A stretch of DNA of 64,000 nucleotides. It comes from Chitinophagaceae bacterium. Lineage in GTDB: Bacteria > Bacteroidota > Bacteroidia > Chitinophagales > Chitinophagaceae. Both the position numbers and the translations under genes were made by a program. How positions within the stretch are numbered: position 1 is the first letter of the stretch; each line of letters opens with the position of its first letter. Location of the stretch: assembly GCA_025449935.1 (NCBI GenBank), contig JANWIJ010000050.1, positions 1-64,000 of the forward strand. The letters are read 5' to 3'. The notes beneath the pieces are model-generated. The model searched no databases. It saw only the letters and a list, made by a program, of their open reading frames with translations, and was not told the origin of the DNA. Positions 37,265 to 45,295 of the stretch are shown here, piece by piece.

Positions 37265-38104
37265 TTACCAGTTGCTGAGCCGGAAACCAAAATTATAGGG
37301 CGTCATATCCAGGCTCTTTTCCCACATGTTTTTCATGGCATAGCTCCCGTAAAGCCGCACAGGGCCCAATGCTATCTCGCCGATATAGGATAGCTTAAAA
37401 CGTTCCAGGTCAAAATCGTCCTTGACCTTGTTCACATCACCGTTTTCCTTGGTCTTGTACCTGGCAGAATACAGGTAACCCGCGCTGATTCCCCCGCTGA
37501 TGCCAAAACCCTTCTTTCTTCCCGGGGTAAAATCAAAATTGATCATAATGGGGACAGTAAGATAGTCGGCGGCCAGCTTTACTTTCCGGTAATCGGTGCT
37601 GCCCAGTGAAATATTCGTGGGGTTCTTGGCAAACACGACATTGTCATTGTCAAAATAATAATTATTCAGTTCCAGCCCCATCCCGTATTTCAGGTTTACT
37701 ACGTGCTTGACCATGTTCAGCTTCTGCATAAAGAACCAGAGGTTAACGTTGCGGGATTTACCGGACTTCAGTTTCAGCTGGTCTTTCCCTATACCGGGGG
37801 CCACAAATCCGTCGGCAGCGGCAGCGGTATAGTCAGACTCGTCATTATAATTGGAAAAGCCAAGATCCACGATCCACCAGTTGGTACTAAGGTTTGAAGG
37901 CTTGTCGCCCCGGCGGTTCCGCATCTTGTATTCTTTGTCCCGGACAATTTCCCGGTCCTTGCTGCCAGGTTTCCGGATGATGATCATGCCGCCGATCCGT
38001 ATGGTATCTCCTTCGGGAGCTTTATTGGCTACTGTCGTATCTGTCTGTGAAATGCCCGGAATAAAAGTGCATAAAACAATGCACAGGGTAAAGATCCTCT
38101 TCAT
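37265..38104 (-). CDS. Outer-membrane beta-barrel protein of the ECF cassette
   Basis: 279 residues from the ATG at 38102-38104, which gives a clean signal peptide (MKRIFTLCIVLCTFIPGIS before QTD); the frame opens 15 codons earlier. After a polar, basic segment with RKPGSKDREIVRDKEYKMR, the rest has barrel-like alternating strands (WWIVDLGFSNYND, KYGMGLELNNYYFD, GFGISGGISAGYLYSARY) and ends FGFRLSNW. This is the outer-membrane PorT/OmpW-like style of Bacteroidota. It is the third gene after sigma and anti-sigma, a common arrangement in which the cassette responds to envelope state. Function unknown. Confidence 0.8.
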   Translation of the reverse strand: MKRIFTLCIVLCTFIPGISQTDTTVANKAPEGDTIRIGGMIIIRKPGSKDREIVRDKEYKMRNRRGDKPSNLSTNWWIVDLGFSNYNDESDYTAAAADGFVAPGIGKDQLKLKSGKSRNVNLWFFMQKLNMVKHVVNLKYGMGLELNNYYFDNDNVVFAKNPTNISLGSTDYRKVKLAADYLTVPIMINFDFTPGRKKGFGISGGISAGYLYSARYKTKENGDVNKVKDDFDLERFKLSYIGEIALGPVRLYGSYAMKNMWEKSLDMTPYNFGFRLSNW

Positions 38105-38164
38105 AAATGCTGTTTTTATAATTTTTTTTAATTGATCAGCTGGTGCCATGTTGACGAACCAGGG

Positions 38165-39301
38165 TTATCTTAATTTGATGGCCAGTCCCGCTACCAGCAA
38201 TTTGTCATCATCGGTAGTAGCGTCAATGTTTGTTCTTTTTTCAAACGTCCGTGTTACTTTCCGGAAGAAACCGCGGAGTTTGTTTTTCTTGCCATCGGGT
38301 TGATTCAGTTCTGCATCATCCCGGAATGAAGCAGTTACTATATCTGACGGTTGGGCAGAAGGAGTTGTTACATTATCTTTTGTTAATGCATCCGGCCTGA
38401 TGATTTGTTTTTGCGAATTATTTGCCGCGATCGTCACTTCTGTTTTTGGCAGGGTGGTATTGATATTGGGATTGTATAAAGGCTTTGGAAGATTGTTGGT
38501 ATTGTTGTCAGCAACAACCGGTTCATTATTTTTTACCGGTAACGGTTTATTCGTCCGCTTATCATTTGCGACCAGGCGGTTCTGATCAGTAACTACCGGT
38601 TCTGCAGGCGGTCTTGCCTGGTTTGCCCGCGCAACATTTTCAACGGCATTCTCTGCAGCCAGCTGGTTGACCACTGAATGTTGTTCTTCGGGCGGCCGGG
38701 CTGTTTCTACCGGGGTCGTTTTTTGTTCATTGGTTTTGGCGACACCTTCTTCAGTACCTGCTGATGATTTTTTATTCAGTATGCTGTAGGTGGTAAGACC
38801 AAGACCAAGGATCAATATGGCGGCAGCTGCTATTCTCCACCAGCGAACTTGTATTATGCGAATTTTTTCTTCTGCCCGGTAAAGGGATGCTTTATCAGTA
38901 AAGACAATTTCTTCAGGTTGCAGCCGGGTGCGCTGCAGCAGTGCCAGTTCTTTTTCCAGGGAGGGGTTTTCAGCAATAAATTGCTCCACCGTCTTTTTTT
39001 GGCCGGTTGTTAATTCATGATCCGTATAAAGGGTGAACCATTCTTCGTAATTGGCCAAGGAAATGGGAGTATCGCCGCCAACCTGCACGGCAGCCTCATT
39101 CATTTTCATCAGCTCATCTTTCCCGTTAAACAGGATATCGGTATCAGGAACCAATTTAAACTGGAGTAAAAGATCCAGTTCCTCTTTCAGGTCGGGATGC
39201 AACTCAACAAAAGCTTCCACCTGGCGGCGGTCCCCGCTGTTCAGTTCATTATCCATGTACAGGATAAAGTACTCTTCGTAATTATGGCGATCAATTTTCA
39301 T
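38165..39301 (-). CDS. Membrane anti-sigma-like protein with duplicated N-terminal domain
   Basis: 378 residues. Residues about 7-50 and 83-125 are two copies of the same motif, NYEE(Y/W)F-x-LY-x-D-x-EL followed by a helix and P-x-L-x-x-EL, probably two sigma-binding helical units. A single membrane helix follows (WWRIAAAAILILGLGLTTYSI, about 153-175), then about 180 low-complexity residues rich in Asn, Pro, Lys and Glu reaching the periplasm. No zinc-binding HxxxCxxC is seen. Position 40 bases after the ECF sigma gene supports a role as its inhibitor. The duplication is unusual. Confidence 0.78.
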   Translation of the reverse strand: MKIDRHNYEEYFILYMDNELNSGDRRQVEAFVELHPDLKEELDLLLQFKLVPDTDILFNGKDELMKMNEAAVQVGGDTPISLANYEEWFTLYTDHELTTGQKKTVEQFIAENPSLEKELALLQRTRLQPEEIVFTDKASLYRAEEKIRIIQVRWWRIAAAAILILGLGLTTYSILNKKSSAGTEEGVAKTNEQKTTPVETARPPEEQHSVVNQLAAENAVENVARANQARPPAEPVVTDQNRLVANDKRTNKPLPVKNNEPVVADNNTNNLPKPLYNPNINTTLPKTEVTIAANNSQKQIIRPDALTKDNVTTPSAQPSDIVTASFRDDAELNQPDGKKNKLRGFFRKVTRTFEKRTNIDATTDDDKLLVAGLAIKLR

Positions 39302-39341
39302 GATAATTTCTTTTCCAATAGCTAAAAGCTACCAGCATCTC

Positions 39342-39827
39342 TCAGATTACATTTTCCATTTTTACTAAATATTCTTTCAGTTGCAGCCTGGCCCGGTGCA
39401 GGTACACTTTCACCTGGCTGCTGTTCAGGTTCATAATCTTTCCTATTTCCTCGTAACTGTATCCTTCATAATCTTTCAGCAATACCAGGGAGCGCTGTGT
39501 TTCGCTTAAGCGGTTGAGCGCCTCGTCCAGTATTTTTTTCAGGTTGTTTACCGGCCTGTTTTCCACACGGGTCTCCGCACTGAATTCTTCCCGCAATTGT
39601 ATCCTTTTTACTTTCCGGATATGGTCAATCATCTGGTGATAGGCCACGGTAAAAAGATAGGACTTGCTTTTCTGTGCATCCACATCCTCCCGGTTCCGCC
39701 ACATTTTTTCAAAAGCAGTTTGCACCACATCCCTGGCATCTTCCTCGTGGCGGAGATTTTTCAGGATGAAGCGGTACACATTGTCTGCATACTCGTTGAC
39801 ACATTCGTTGTATTGCCTTTCAGTCAT
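39342..39827 (-). CDS. ECF RNA polymerase sigma factor
   Basis: 161 residues, normal for the group. Region 2 spans about 10-75 (ARDVVQTAFEKMWRNRED, YLFTVAYHQMIDHIRK) and region 4 about 100-155 (RSLVLLKDYEGYSYEEIGK and the recognition helix SSQVKVYLHRARLQLKEYL). No extra domain. First gene of a three-gene operon with the anti-sigma-like protein and a barrel. The expected role is to activate a small envelope-related regulon, probably including its own operon; the promoter it recognises cannot be told from this window. Confidence 0.93.
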   Translation of the reverse strand: MTERQYNECVNEYADNVYRFILKNLRHEEDARDVVQTAFEKMWRNREDVDAQKSKSYLFTVAYHQMIDHIRKVKRIQLREEFSAETRVENRPVNNLKKILDEALNRLSETQRSLVLLKDYEGYSYEEIGKIMNLNSSQVKVYLHRARLQLKEYLVKMENVI

Positions 39828-39947
39828 AAACAGCCGGGATAGCAGGGGTAAAAGTACTTAATAGGGCCTGCTTTGATAAATAGTACGGGCACCAGTCCAT
39901 AAAGTTACAGCCGGGGCCATATTTTTTTTGTCAGATCTATTTGAAAA

Positions 39948-40178
39948 TCAATAGGGCAAAGGGGAGATTACTATGAATTGGCGGGACAGCCCTTCCAGGA
40001 TCATATTGGCCGGGGCATTGTCTTTTTCTCTTTTCACGCATTCCTGCTTCCGGGTCTTACTGCAAAGCCGATTGTTTTTAGACGGCCCGGAGGAGTCGTT
40101 TTCTGACCTGCCGGCTACTAAAATGGTGGTTATCGCAGCAGCAATAAACACAAGGAATAACCAGTTTTTTTTCTGCAT
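39948..40178 (-). CDS. Small membrane-anchored protein of unknown function
   Basis: 76 residues from the ATG at 40176-40178; a TTG 13 codons upstream is less likely. An N-terminal helix (KNWLFLVFIAAAITTILVAG) is followed by a short, polar, cysteine-containing tail (RLCSKTRKQEC) and the ending ANMILEGLSRQFIVISP. The opposite strand also has an open frame here, but only this one reads as a start-anchored membrane protein with a plausible composition. I see no further clue to its job; it lies 120 bases upstream of the sigma gene on the same strand, so it could share its transcript. Confidence 0.5.
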   Translation of the reverse strand: MQKKNWLFLVFIAAAITTILVAGRSENDSSGPSKNNRLCSKTRKQECVKREKDNAPANMILEGLSRQFIVISPLPY

Positions 40179-40361
40179 TTCAGCCGGTTTTTGGATGGGA
40201 CGAAAGTAGTTTGGCAAATGTTACAATAATCTTAAATATAATTGAGGAAGGAAGTGACAAGGAACAAGAGACAAGACACCAAGGGCCGGGGCACAAAACT
40301 CCCGCCTCCCTGCTCTGAACTCCCCTCTCCGGACTCCCGGCACGCTTCGGGCTGATTCCGA

Positions 40362-40369
40362 TATATTTG
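40362..40369 (+). promoter_or_regulatory. Candidate -7 box for kbl
   Basis: TATATTTG matches TAnnTTTG perfectly and lies 18 bases before the ATG at 40388. No clear -33 TTTG at 17-23 bases upstream. Confidence 0.35.
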
Positions 40370-40387
40370 CCCCAATAAATAAGCTAT

Positions 40388-41590
40388 ATGAATGAAAACC
40401 TTGTCAGAAGGATCGCTGCAGAGGTGGAAGAAATAAAAAGCGCAGGTCTTTATAAAACAGAAAGAGTGATTGCCAGCCCGCAGGGTGCGGAAATAACAGT
40501 AAATGGAAAAACTGTTTTAAATTTTTGCGCCAACAATTATCTCGGTCTCTCTTCCCATCCCAAAGTGATCGAAGCCGCGCATCATGCCATTGATCACCGG
40601 GGATATGGCCTGAGCAGTGTACGTTTTATCTGCGGCACCCAGGATATTCATAAAGAACTGGAAGAAAAAATATCAAAATTCCTCGGCACTGAAGACACGA
40701 TATTATATGCGGCCGCTTTTGATGCCAATGGCGGGGTATTTGAACCCTTGTTCAACGAGCAGGATGCCATCATCTCCGATGCCTTGAACCATGCTTCGAT
40801 CATTGATGGTGTCCGCTTGTGCAAAGCCCAGCGTTTCCGCTATGAACATAACAATATGGAGGACCTGGAAGCAAAGCTGAAGGAGTCAGCAAACCTCCGC
40901 AGCCGCATCATTGTCACCGATGGTTCGTTCAGTATGGATGGAACCATCGCGCAACTGGATAAGATTGTTGCGCTGGCAGAAAAATACAATGCCATCGTGA
41001 TGATCGATGAATGCCACTCTTCCGGTTTTTTGGGAAAAACAGGCAGAGGTACCCACGAATACCGCGGGGTGATGGGAAAGATCGATATCATCACCGGTAC
41101 GCTGGGAAAAGCATTGGGTGGAGCCTCCGGTGGATTCACATCAGGCCGCAAGGAAATAATAGACATGCTGCGGCAGAAGTCAAGACCTTATTTATTCAGC
41201 AATACACTGGCTCCTTCCATTGCCGGTGCTTCTATTGCGGTGCTTGATATGCTGACAGAGACGACGGAACTGAGGGATAAACTGGAATACAATACCCGGT
41301 ATTTCCGGGATAAAATGACAGCTGCCGGGTTTGATATAAAACCTGGTGATCATCCCATTGTTCCGATCATGCTGTATGATGCGGTGCTGGCGCAAACCAT
41401 GGCTTCCAGGTTACTGGAAGAAGGAATTTACGTGATTGGTTTCTTCTTCCCGGTGGTGGCCAAAGGACAAGCGAGGATCAGGGTACAGCTAAGTGCAGCG
41501 CATGAACAGCATCACCTTGATAAAGCCATCGCGGCTTTTACCAAGATCGGGAAGGAACTGGGAGTGCTGAAGTCAATCGTAAATAGCTAA
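40388..41590 (+). CDS. kbl: Glycine C-acetyltransferase (2-amino-3-ketobutyrate CoA ligase)
   Basis: 400 residues. A PLP enzyme of the alpha-oxoamine synthase family that joins acetyl-CoA and glycine or, in threonine breakdown, cleaves 2-amino-3-ketobutyrate. Seen: NFCANNYLGLSSHP near the N-terminus, GYGLSSVRFICGTQDIHKEL, the PLP-stacking ALNHASIIDG, the pyridine-nitrogen aspartate in MIDECHSSGFLG, and the Schiff-base lysine in GTLGKALGGASGG. These details favour Kbl over 8-amino-7-oxononanoate synthase or serine palmitoyltransferase. Threonine dehydrogenase is not nearby. Confidence 0.95.
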   Translation: MNENLVRRIAAEVEEIKSAGLYKTERVIASPQGAEITVNGKTVLNFCANNYLGLSSHPKVIEAAHHAIDHRGYGLSSVRFICGTQDIHKELEEKISKFLGTEDTILYAAAFDANGGVFEPLFNEQDAIISDALNHASIIDGVRLCKAQRFRYEHNNMEDLEAKLKESANLRSRIIVTDGSFSMDGTIAQLDKIVALAEKYNAIVMIDECHSSGFLGKTGRGTHEYRGVMGKIDIITGTLGKALGGASGGFTSGRKEIIDMLRQKSRPYLFSNTLAPSIAGASIAVLDMLTETTELRDKLEYNTRYFRDKMTAAGFDIKPGDHPIVPIMLYDAVLAQTMASRLLEEGIYVIGFFFPVVAKGQARIRVQLSAAHEQHHLDKAIAAFTKIGKELGVLKSIVNS

Positions 41591-41683
41591 TCGTCAATCG
41601 TCAATAATCAGTGTACCTGGTTGGTTGATACATTTCTGATCAGAAACATGTTTTCAAAATACTAAACACTAAACTTCTGATCG

Positions 41684-42283
41684 CTACTTAATATTCAAAC
41701 CCCTGGCAGCCTGTTTTAATCCATCGATTCCTACATTATCTCCTTCCAGCACCACGAGGAAACGCCCCCCGGTGAAATAAGTGAGTGTGCATTCAATGTG
41801 CGTTTTCTTACAATTCTCAAAAGCTTTGCCGCCATTGAAGTCAATGGTTTTGGTATACTCATCTTCATCGTCAGACTGTATATTCATCATACCCAGGTAC
41901 TGCATACCATAAATACCGGCGCCGGCCGGACCCGCGCAATCAATAATACTAAGGCGAACATCTGTGCTGTCATTAATTTTATATTCCGCATTGGCCACCG
42001 ATGAACCCATGGCAGCCGATACATCCAGGTCTGTTCGGGCCGCTCCCATCAATTGTTCCGGCACCAGTGCTTTGAACTGCTCCTGGCTCAGCGGCGTGAG
42101 CTTTCCCAGGTCTTCTTTCATTTTTTCCATATCCGCAGCCGCCTGCTGCAGTTGTTTGGGGTCGTAGGTAACCTGTTCTTTCCCGTCTTCACTGGTGATA
42201 GTAACTGTATCTTTTGGCTTTTTGTTATTACAGGCAGCCGCCACCAGGAAAACAACCGCGAGCACGTAAGAATATCGTTTCAT
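41684..42283 (-). CDS. Lipoprotein of unknown function
   Basis: 199 residues. The signal peptide ends in a lipobox (VAAACNNKK), so it is probably lipid-anchored. After a charged, helical linker (KQLQQAAADMEKMKEDLG) the C-terminal about 130 residues form an alpha/beta domain with SIIDCAGPAG, IDFNGGKAFENCKKTHIECTL and a final GRFLVVLEGDNVGIDG. Three cysteines lie in the mature domain and could form a disulfide. I do not recognise a named family. Monocistronic between kbl and the small lipoprotein gene. Confidence 0.82.
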   Translation of the reverse strand: MKRYSYVLAVVFLVAAACNNKKPKDTVTITSEDGKEQVTYDPKQLQQAAADMEKMKEDLGKLTPLSQEQFKALVPEQLMGAARTDLDVSAAMGSSVANAEYKINDSTDVRLSIIDCAGPAGAGIYGMQYLGMMNIQSDDEDEYTKTIDFNGGKAFENCKKTHIECTLTYFTGGRFLVVLEGDNVGIDGLKQAARGLNIK

Positions 42284-42510
42284 GTTTAAATTATTTTATA
42301 TCGTAAAATTACTTCATTAGGGCTTTTACTAAAAATGGTATTTTCTAAGTATTATTTCAACAAAAACAGGAAAAAAACCCGGGAAAGTTATGAAAAGCAA
42401 TAACAGGATATTATTTTCGTTTCCTAGTACGATGCGATAAACTCTACCCGCCCAATTTCCCTTGAAATTTCCTTAATTAATTTGTCGACCCAACTTTTAT
42501 TAAAGAAAGT

Positions 42511-42639
42511 ATGAAGAAATTATTGCTTTGCCTTGCCACTGCGGCGGTAGTAACCTTAATGCTAAGTTCCTGTGCAGCAACAAAAAGAGATTGCCAGGGT
42601 AACAAGCATTATCGCCTTAAGAACGGTATTTACCTGTAA
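42511..42639 (+). CDS. Tiny lipoprotein, 42 residues
   Basis: A short frame starts ATG at 42511 (MKKLLLCLATAAVVTLMLSS followed by the lipobox cysteine) and ends with YRLKNGIYL and TAA. A positively charged n-region, hydrophobic core and a textbook lipobox (LSSC) make it a credible expressed lipoprotein with a mature peptide of only about 22 residues, including one more cysteine (KRDC). A strong terminator follows 25 bases later, which supports its being a separate transcription unit. Similar tiny lipoproteins occur in Bacteroidota with unknown function. Confidence 0.72.
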   Translation: MKKLLLCLATAAVVTLMLSSCAATKRDCQGNKHYRLKNGIYL

Positions 42640-42663
42640 AGGTAATTGCTGAAAATAATTCAG

Positions 42664-42692
42664 GTCCCGGTTCATCACCGGGACTTTTTTTA
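42664..42692 (+). terminator. Intrinsic terminator behind the tiny lipoprotein
   Basis: Perfect 8-bp stem GTCCCGGT (42664-42671) / ACCGGGAC (42677-42684), 5-base loop, then seven T and more T/A. The next gene begins only 20 bases further on, so it must depend on read-through or on a promoter overlapping the terminator. Confidence 0.9.
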
Positions 42693-42712
42693 TTTTTAAT
42701 AAAACAACTACC

Positions 42713-43237
42713 ATGAAAATATTTATCCTGCTGCTGGCTTGCCTGGTTTCCTCCGGTTTAACCGCGCAAAAAAGATCGTTCCCGCAAACCTGGTCCGGTG
42801 ACTGGCAGGGGGAAGTAAACTGGTATAAAACAGGAGATGCAGTACCATCAAAAGTGAGCATGGAACTGAAGATACATCCAACGTTCAATGCGGACACCTG
42901 GACCTGGCAGATCATTTATGGCGCGGCAGCGGAAGACAACAGGCCTTACAAATTAATTTCCAAAGACAGCAGCGGTACGCATTGGGTAATCGATGAGAAT
43001 AATGGCATCATACTGGACCAGTATTGGGTGGCGAATAAATTATGCGGCATGTTTACCGTGGGCAGCTCTACTATTATCAATAATTACTGGTTGGAAGGCG
43101 ATAGCCTTGTGGTGGAATTTTACAGTATTGTTGCCAAACCTGTTAACGCCACGGGTGACGGTACAACCAATAGTCCCAAAGTGGACAGTTACCAGATCGC
43201 CGGGTATCAAAAAGCCATATTGAAAAGAAGATATTGA
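42713..43237 (+). CDS. Secreted protein of unknown function
   Basis: 174 residues with signal peptide (MKIFILLLACLVSSGLTA before QKR). The mature part has alternating strands with many tryptophans (TWSGDWQGEVNWYK, TWTWQIIYG, HWVIDENNGIILDQYWV, NYWLEGDSLVVEFY), like the lipocalin/FABP-type small barrels often annotated as hypothetical in Bacteroidota; the fold assignment is a guess. It is the first gene of a rightward run with the class D beta-lactamase (29-base gap). It starts 20 bases after a strong terminator. Confidence 0.75.
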   Translation: MKIFILLLACLVSSGLTAQKRSFPQTWSGDWQGEVNWYKTGDAVPSKVSMELKIHPTFNADTWTWQIIYGAAAEDNRPYKLISKDSSGTHWVIDENNGIILDQYWVANKLCGMFTVGSSTIINNYWLEGDSLVVEFYSIVAKPVNATGDGTTNSPKVDSYQIAGYQKAILKRRY

Positions 43238-43266
43238 CATTACCTTTGCCGAAATTGGTTTGCCAG

Positions 43267-44094
43267 ATGAAGTGCCTAGTTTCCTGTCTCTTCCTTGCCC
43301 TGCTTTTAACTGCCTGTTCCCGGAATAATGTAAAGCAGGACAACAGCCTTAAAAAATATTTCGATGAGAACAGCGTGCAGGGTTGTTTTGCCCTGATGGA
43401 TAATGGTACGGGAAAATTTACCGTGTATAATCTCAGCCGATACCGTGACAGCAGTTACCTGCCGGCATCTACGTTCAAGATCGTCAATTCGCTGATCGGT
43501 TTGCAGACCGGCAAAATTGTGAACGACAGTATGGTCATAAAGTGGGATGGTGTAAAACGATGGTTGGAAGACTGGAACAAAGACCTGACCATGTATGAAG
43601 CTTTCAGGGTTTCTTCCCTGCCCTACTACCAGGAAGTTGCCAGGCGCATCGGCAAAGACACCATGCAGTTGTGGCTGGACAGTTTGAAATACGGCGCTAT
43701 GTCGGATACCAGTAAGGTAGTGATCCGTTCAGCTATAGATTCATTCTGGATCGATAATTCTATAAAGATCACCCCGGACCAGCAACTGGGGCTGGTGAAG
43801 CGTTTATATTTTGATGAACTTCCCTTTTTTAAGAGTTACCAGGAAGTGGTGAAACGGGCCATGTTGTTTGAGAATAACACCAATTACAGGCTGGGGTATA
43901 AAACCGGCTGGGGAACTAAAGAAAATGGCTATGCCCTGGGATGGATCACCGGCTGGATAGAGGAAAACAGGCATCCATACTTCTTTGTCCTGAATATCGA
44001 ATCACCGGACAAGGATTTTGATATGCGGAAGGTAAGAATGAAGATGCTGAAAGATATTTTAAAGCAATTGGGTTTTTTTGAAGGGAAAATGTAA
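43267..44094 (+). CDS. Class D (OXA-type) beta-lactamase-like lipoprotein with altered motifs
   Basis: 275 residues from the ATG at 43267. The signal peptide ends in a lipobox with C17 (LLTAC), so it is probably lipid-anchored. Class D landmarks: the nucleophile and carbamylatable lysine S68-T-F-K71 in LPASTFKIVNSLIGLQ, K212-T-G-W215, and the omega-region tryptophan in SFWIDNSIKITPDQQ. Two motifs depart from the norm: S-x-V reads S116-S-L118, and Y-G-N reads Y142-G-A144. The scaffold therefore looks catalytic, but substrate range may differ; it could also be a sensor-like BlaR relative without membrane helices. There is no mobile element nearby, so it looks chromosomal and native. Confidence 0.88.
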   Translation: MKCLVSCLFLALLLTACSRNNVKQDNSLKKYFDENSVQGCFALMDNGTGKFTVYNLSRYRDSSYLPASTFKIVNSLIGLQTGKIVNDSMVIKWDGVKRWLEDWNKDLTMYEAFRVSSLPYYQEVARRIGKDTMQLWLDSLKYGAMSDTSKVVIRSAIDSFWIDNSIKITPDQQLGLVKRLYFDELPFFKSYQEVVKRAMLFENNTNYRLGYKTGWGTKENGYALGWITGWIEENRHPYFFVLNIESPDKDFDMRKVRMKMLKDILKQLGFFEGKM

Positions 44095-44100
44095 TGGGCA

Positions 44101-44265
44101 ATGACTTCCATAACCATCCTCATTTTTTTCGTGGTTTTTGCCGTACTCGTTGCACTCTTCGTGCGGATGATTAAAAAACAAAACCGGGAGAAAAAGAGAA
44201 AAAAAGAGCTGTATGCCGGGGAAGACACGGTCGATGTTTTCCTGCGCCACCTCGAAGATCTCTAG
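44101..44265 (+). CDS. Small membrane protein ahead of the BatB-like gene
   Basis: 54 residues, starting MTSITILIFFVVFAVLVALF (one membrane helix), followed by a strongly basic segment (KKQNREKKRKKE) and an acidic end (AGEDTVDVFLRHLEDL). It starts 6 bases after the beta-lactamase stop and ends 31 bases before the BatB-like start, fitting an operon with both. The helix followed by Lys/Arg is consistent with an N-out, C-in topology. No known family recognised; it may be an accessory of the Bat proteins or the lactamase. Confidence 0.65.
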   Translation: MTSITILIFFVVFAVLVALFVRMIKKQNREKKRKKELYAGEDTVDVFLRHLEDL

Positions 44266-44296
44266 ATTGGTACTTTTATTGCTCATAAACCTGCTC

Positions 44297-45295
44297 ATGC
44301 TCCAGTTTCAACATAAAGAATTTATATGGCTTTTCGTGGTTTTAGGCATCCTGGTGATCCTTTTTGTCAACCTGCTGTGGTGGAAAAAGAAAACCACCAG
44401 GAAGATGGGTGACGCGAAACTCGTAAAAGCATTAACCATTAATTTCTCTCCCGGGCTGTTTACCACCAAATTTGTTGTGCTTTCCGCTGCCTTTGTTATC
44501 GGTGTCATTGCTGTTATGAACCTGCGCAGGCAGGGCGGATCGGAAAATATAAACCGCAAAGGCATTGATGTGGCCATCGCCCTGGATGTCAGTAAAAGCA
44601 TGCTGGCCACCGACCTGGCTCCTAACCGGCTTGAAAGGGCAAAACAATTTATCAGTAAACTTATGGATGAAATGCCGGATGACCGGATTGCGCTGGTGCT
44701 GTTTGCCGGGAAAGCTTACCTGCAAATGCCGCTGACAGTTGATCATGGTGCGGCGAAACTATTTGTATCATCTGCCGGTCCGGATGCAGTACCCCAGCAG
44801 GGGACCATGATCAACGATGCACTTAAAATGAGTGCAAATGTCTTCAGCAATACAGACAGGCGCTATAAAGCCGTGGTACTTATTTCTGACGGGGAAGATC
44901 ATGATGAAGGAGCCGTAAAAACTGCGGCCGGCCTGGCCCAACAGGGTGTCATGATAAATTCAATTGGTATCGGATCGCCCGAAGGGTCCACCATTACTGA
45001 TCCGTCGACCGGGGAACTGAAAAAAGACGAAACAGGAAATACCGTTATTTCAAAACTGAACGAAGCAGCGCTTGCAGAAATCGCGGCAAAGACAAACGGT
45101 ATTTATATCCGTTTGCAGGAAAGTGATGAAGCCATATCTGCCATAAAGGATCATTTATCACAAATAGAACGTAAAGCCTATGGTGATGTGTCCCAAATGA
45201 ATTTCACGAGCTATTACACCTGGTTTGCCGCCGCCATGTTCCTGTTATTACTGATCGAGAATTTTATACCCGAAAGAAAAAAAGCCGTTGTATGA
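44297..45295 (+). CDS. batB: BatB-like von Willebrand A domain membrane protein
   Basis: 332 residues from the ATG at 44297, chosen because MLQFQHKEFIWL matches the usual Bat N-terminus (an aromatic-rich MF-x-F-x-H start); the frame opens 28 codons earlier. Two N-terminal helices (WLFVVLGILVILFV and a second near 58-74), a VWA domain with a complete MIDAS motif D97-V-S99-K-S101 and later conserved T and D (LISDGEDHDEG), and a C-terminal helix (WFAAAMFLLLLIENF). Bat proteins (Bacteroides aerotolerance) act in the envelope in oxidative or stress tolerance; precise role unsettled. It overlaps the TPR gene by 4 bases (ATGA). batA, moxR and batD are not here. Confidence 0.88.
   Translation: MLQFQHKEFIWLFVVLGILVILFVNLLWWKKKTTRKMGDAKLVKALTINFSPGLFTTKFVVLSAAFVIGVIAVMNLRRQGGSENINRKGIDVAIALDVSKSMLATDLAPNRLERAKQFISKLMDEMPDDRIALVLFAGKAYLQMPLTVDHGAAKLFVSSAGPDAVPQQGTMINDALKMSANVFSNTDRRYKAVVLISDGEDHDEGAVKTAAGLAQQGVMINSIGIGSPEGSTITDPSTGELKKDETGNTVISKLNEAALAEIAAKTNGIYIRLQESDEAISAIKDHLSQIERKAYGDVSQMNFTSYYTWFAAAMFLLLLIENFIPERKKAVV

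Noticed and set aside
43267-44094. Acquired resistance cassette
   Set aside because: No integron attC, insertion sequence or target duplication is seen around the OXA-type gene, and its composition fits the neighbours.
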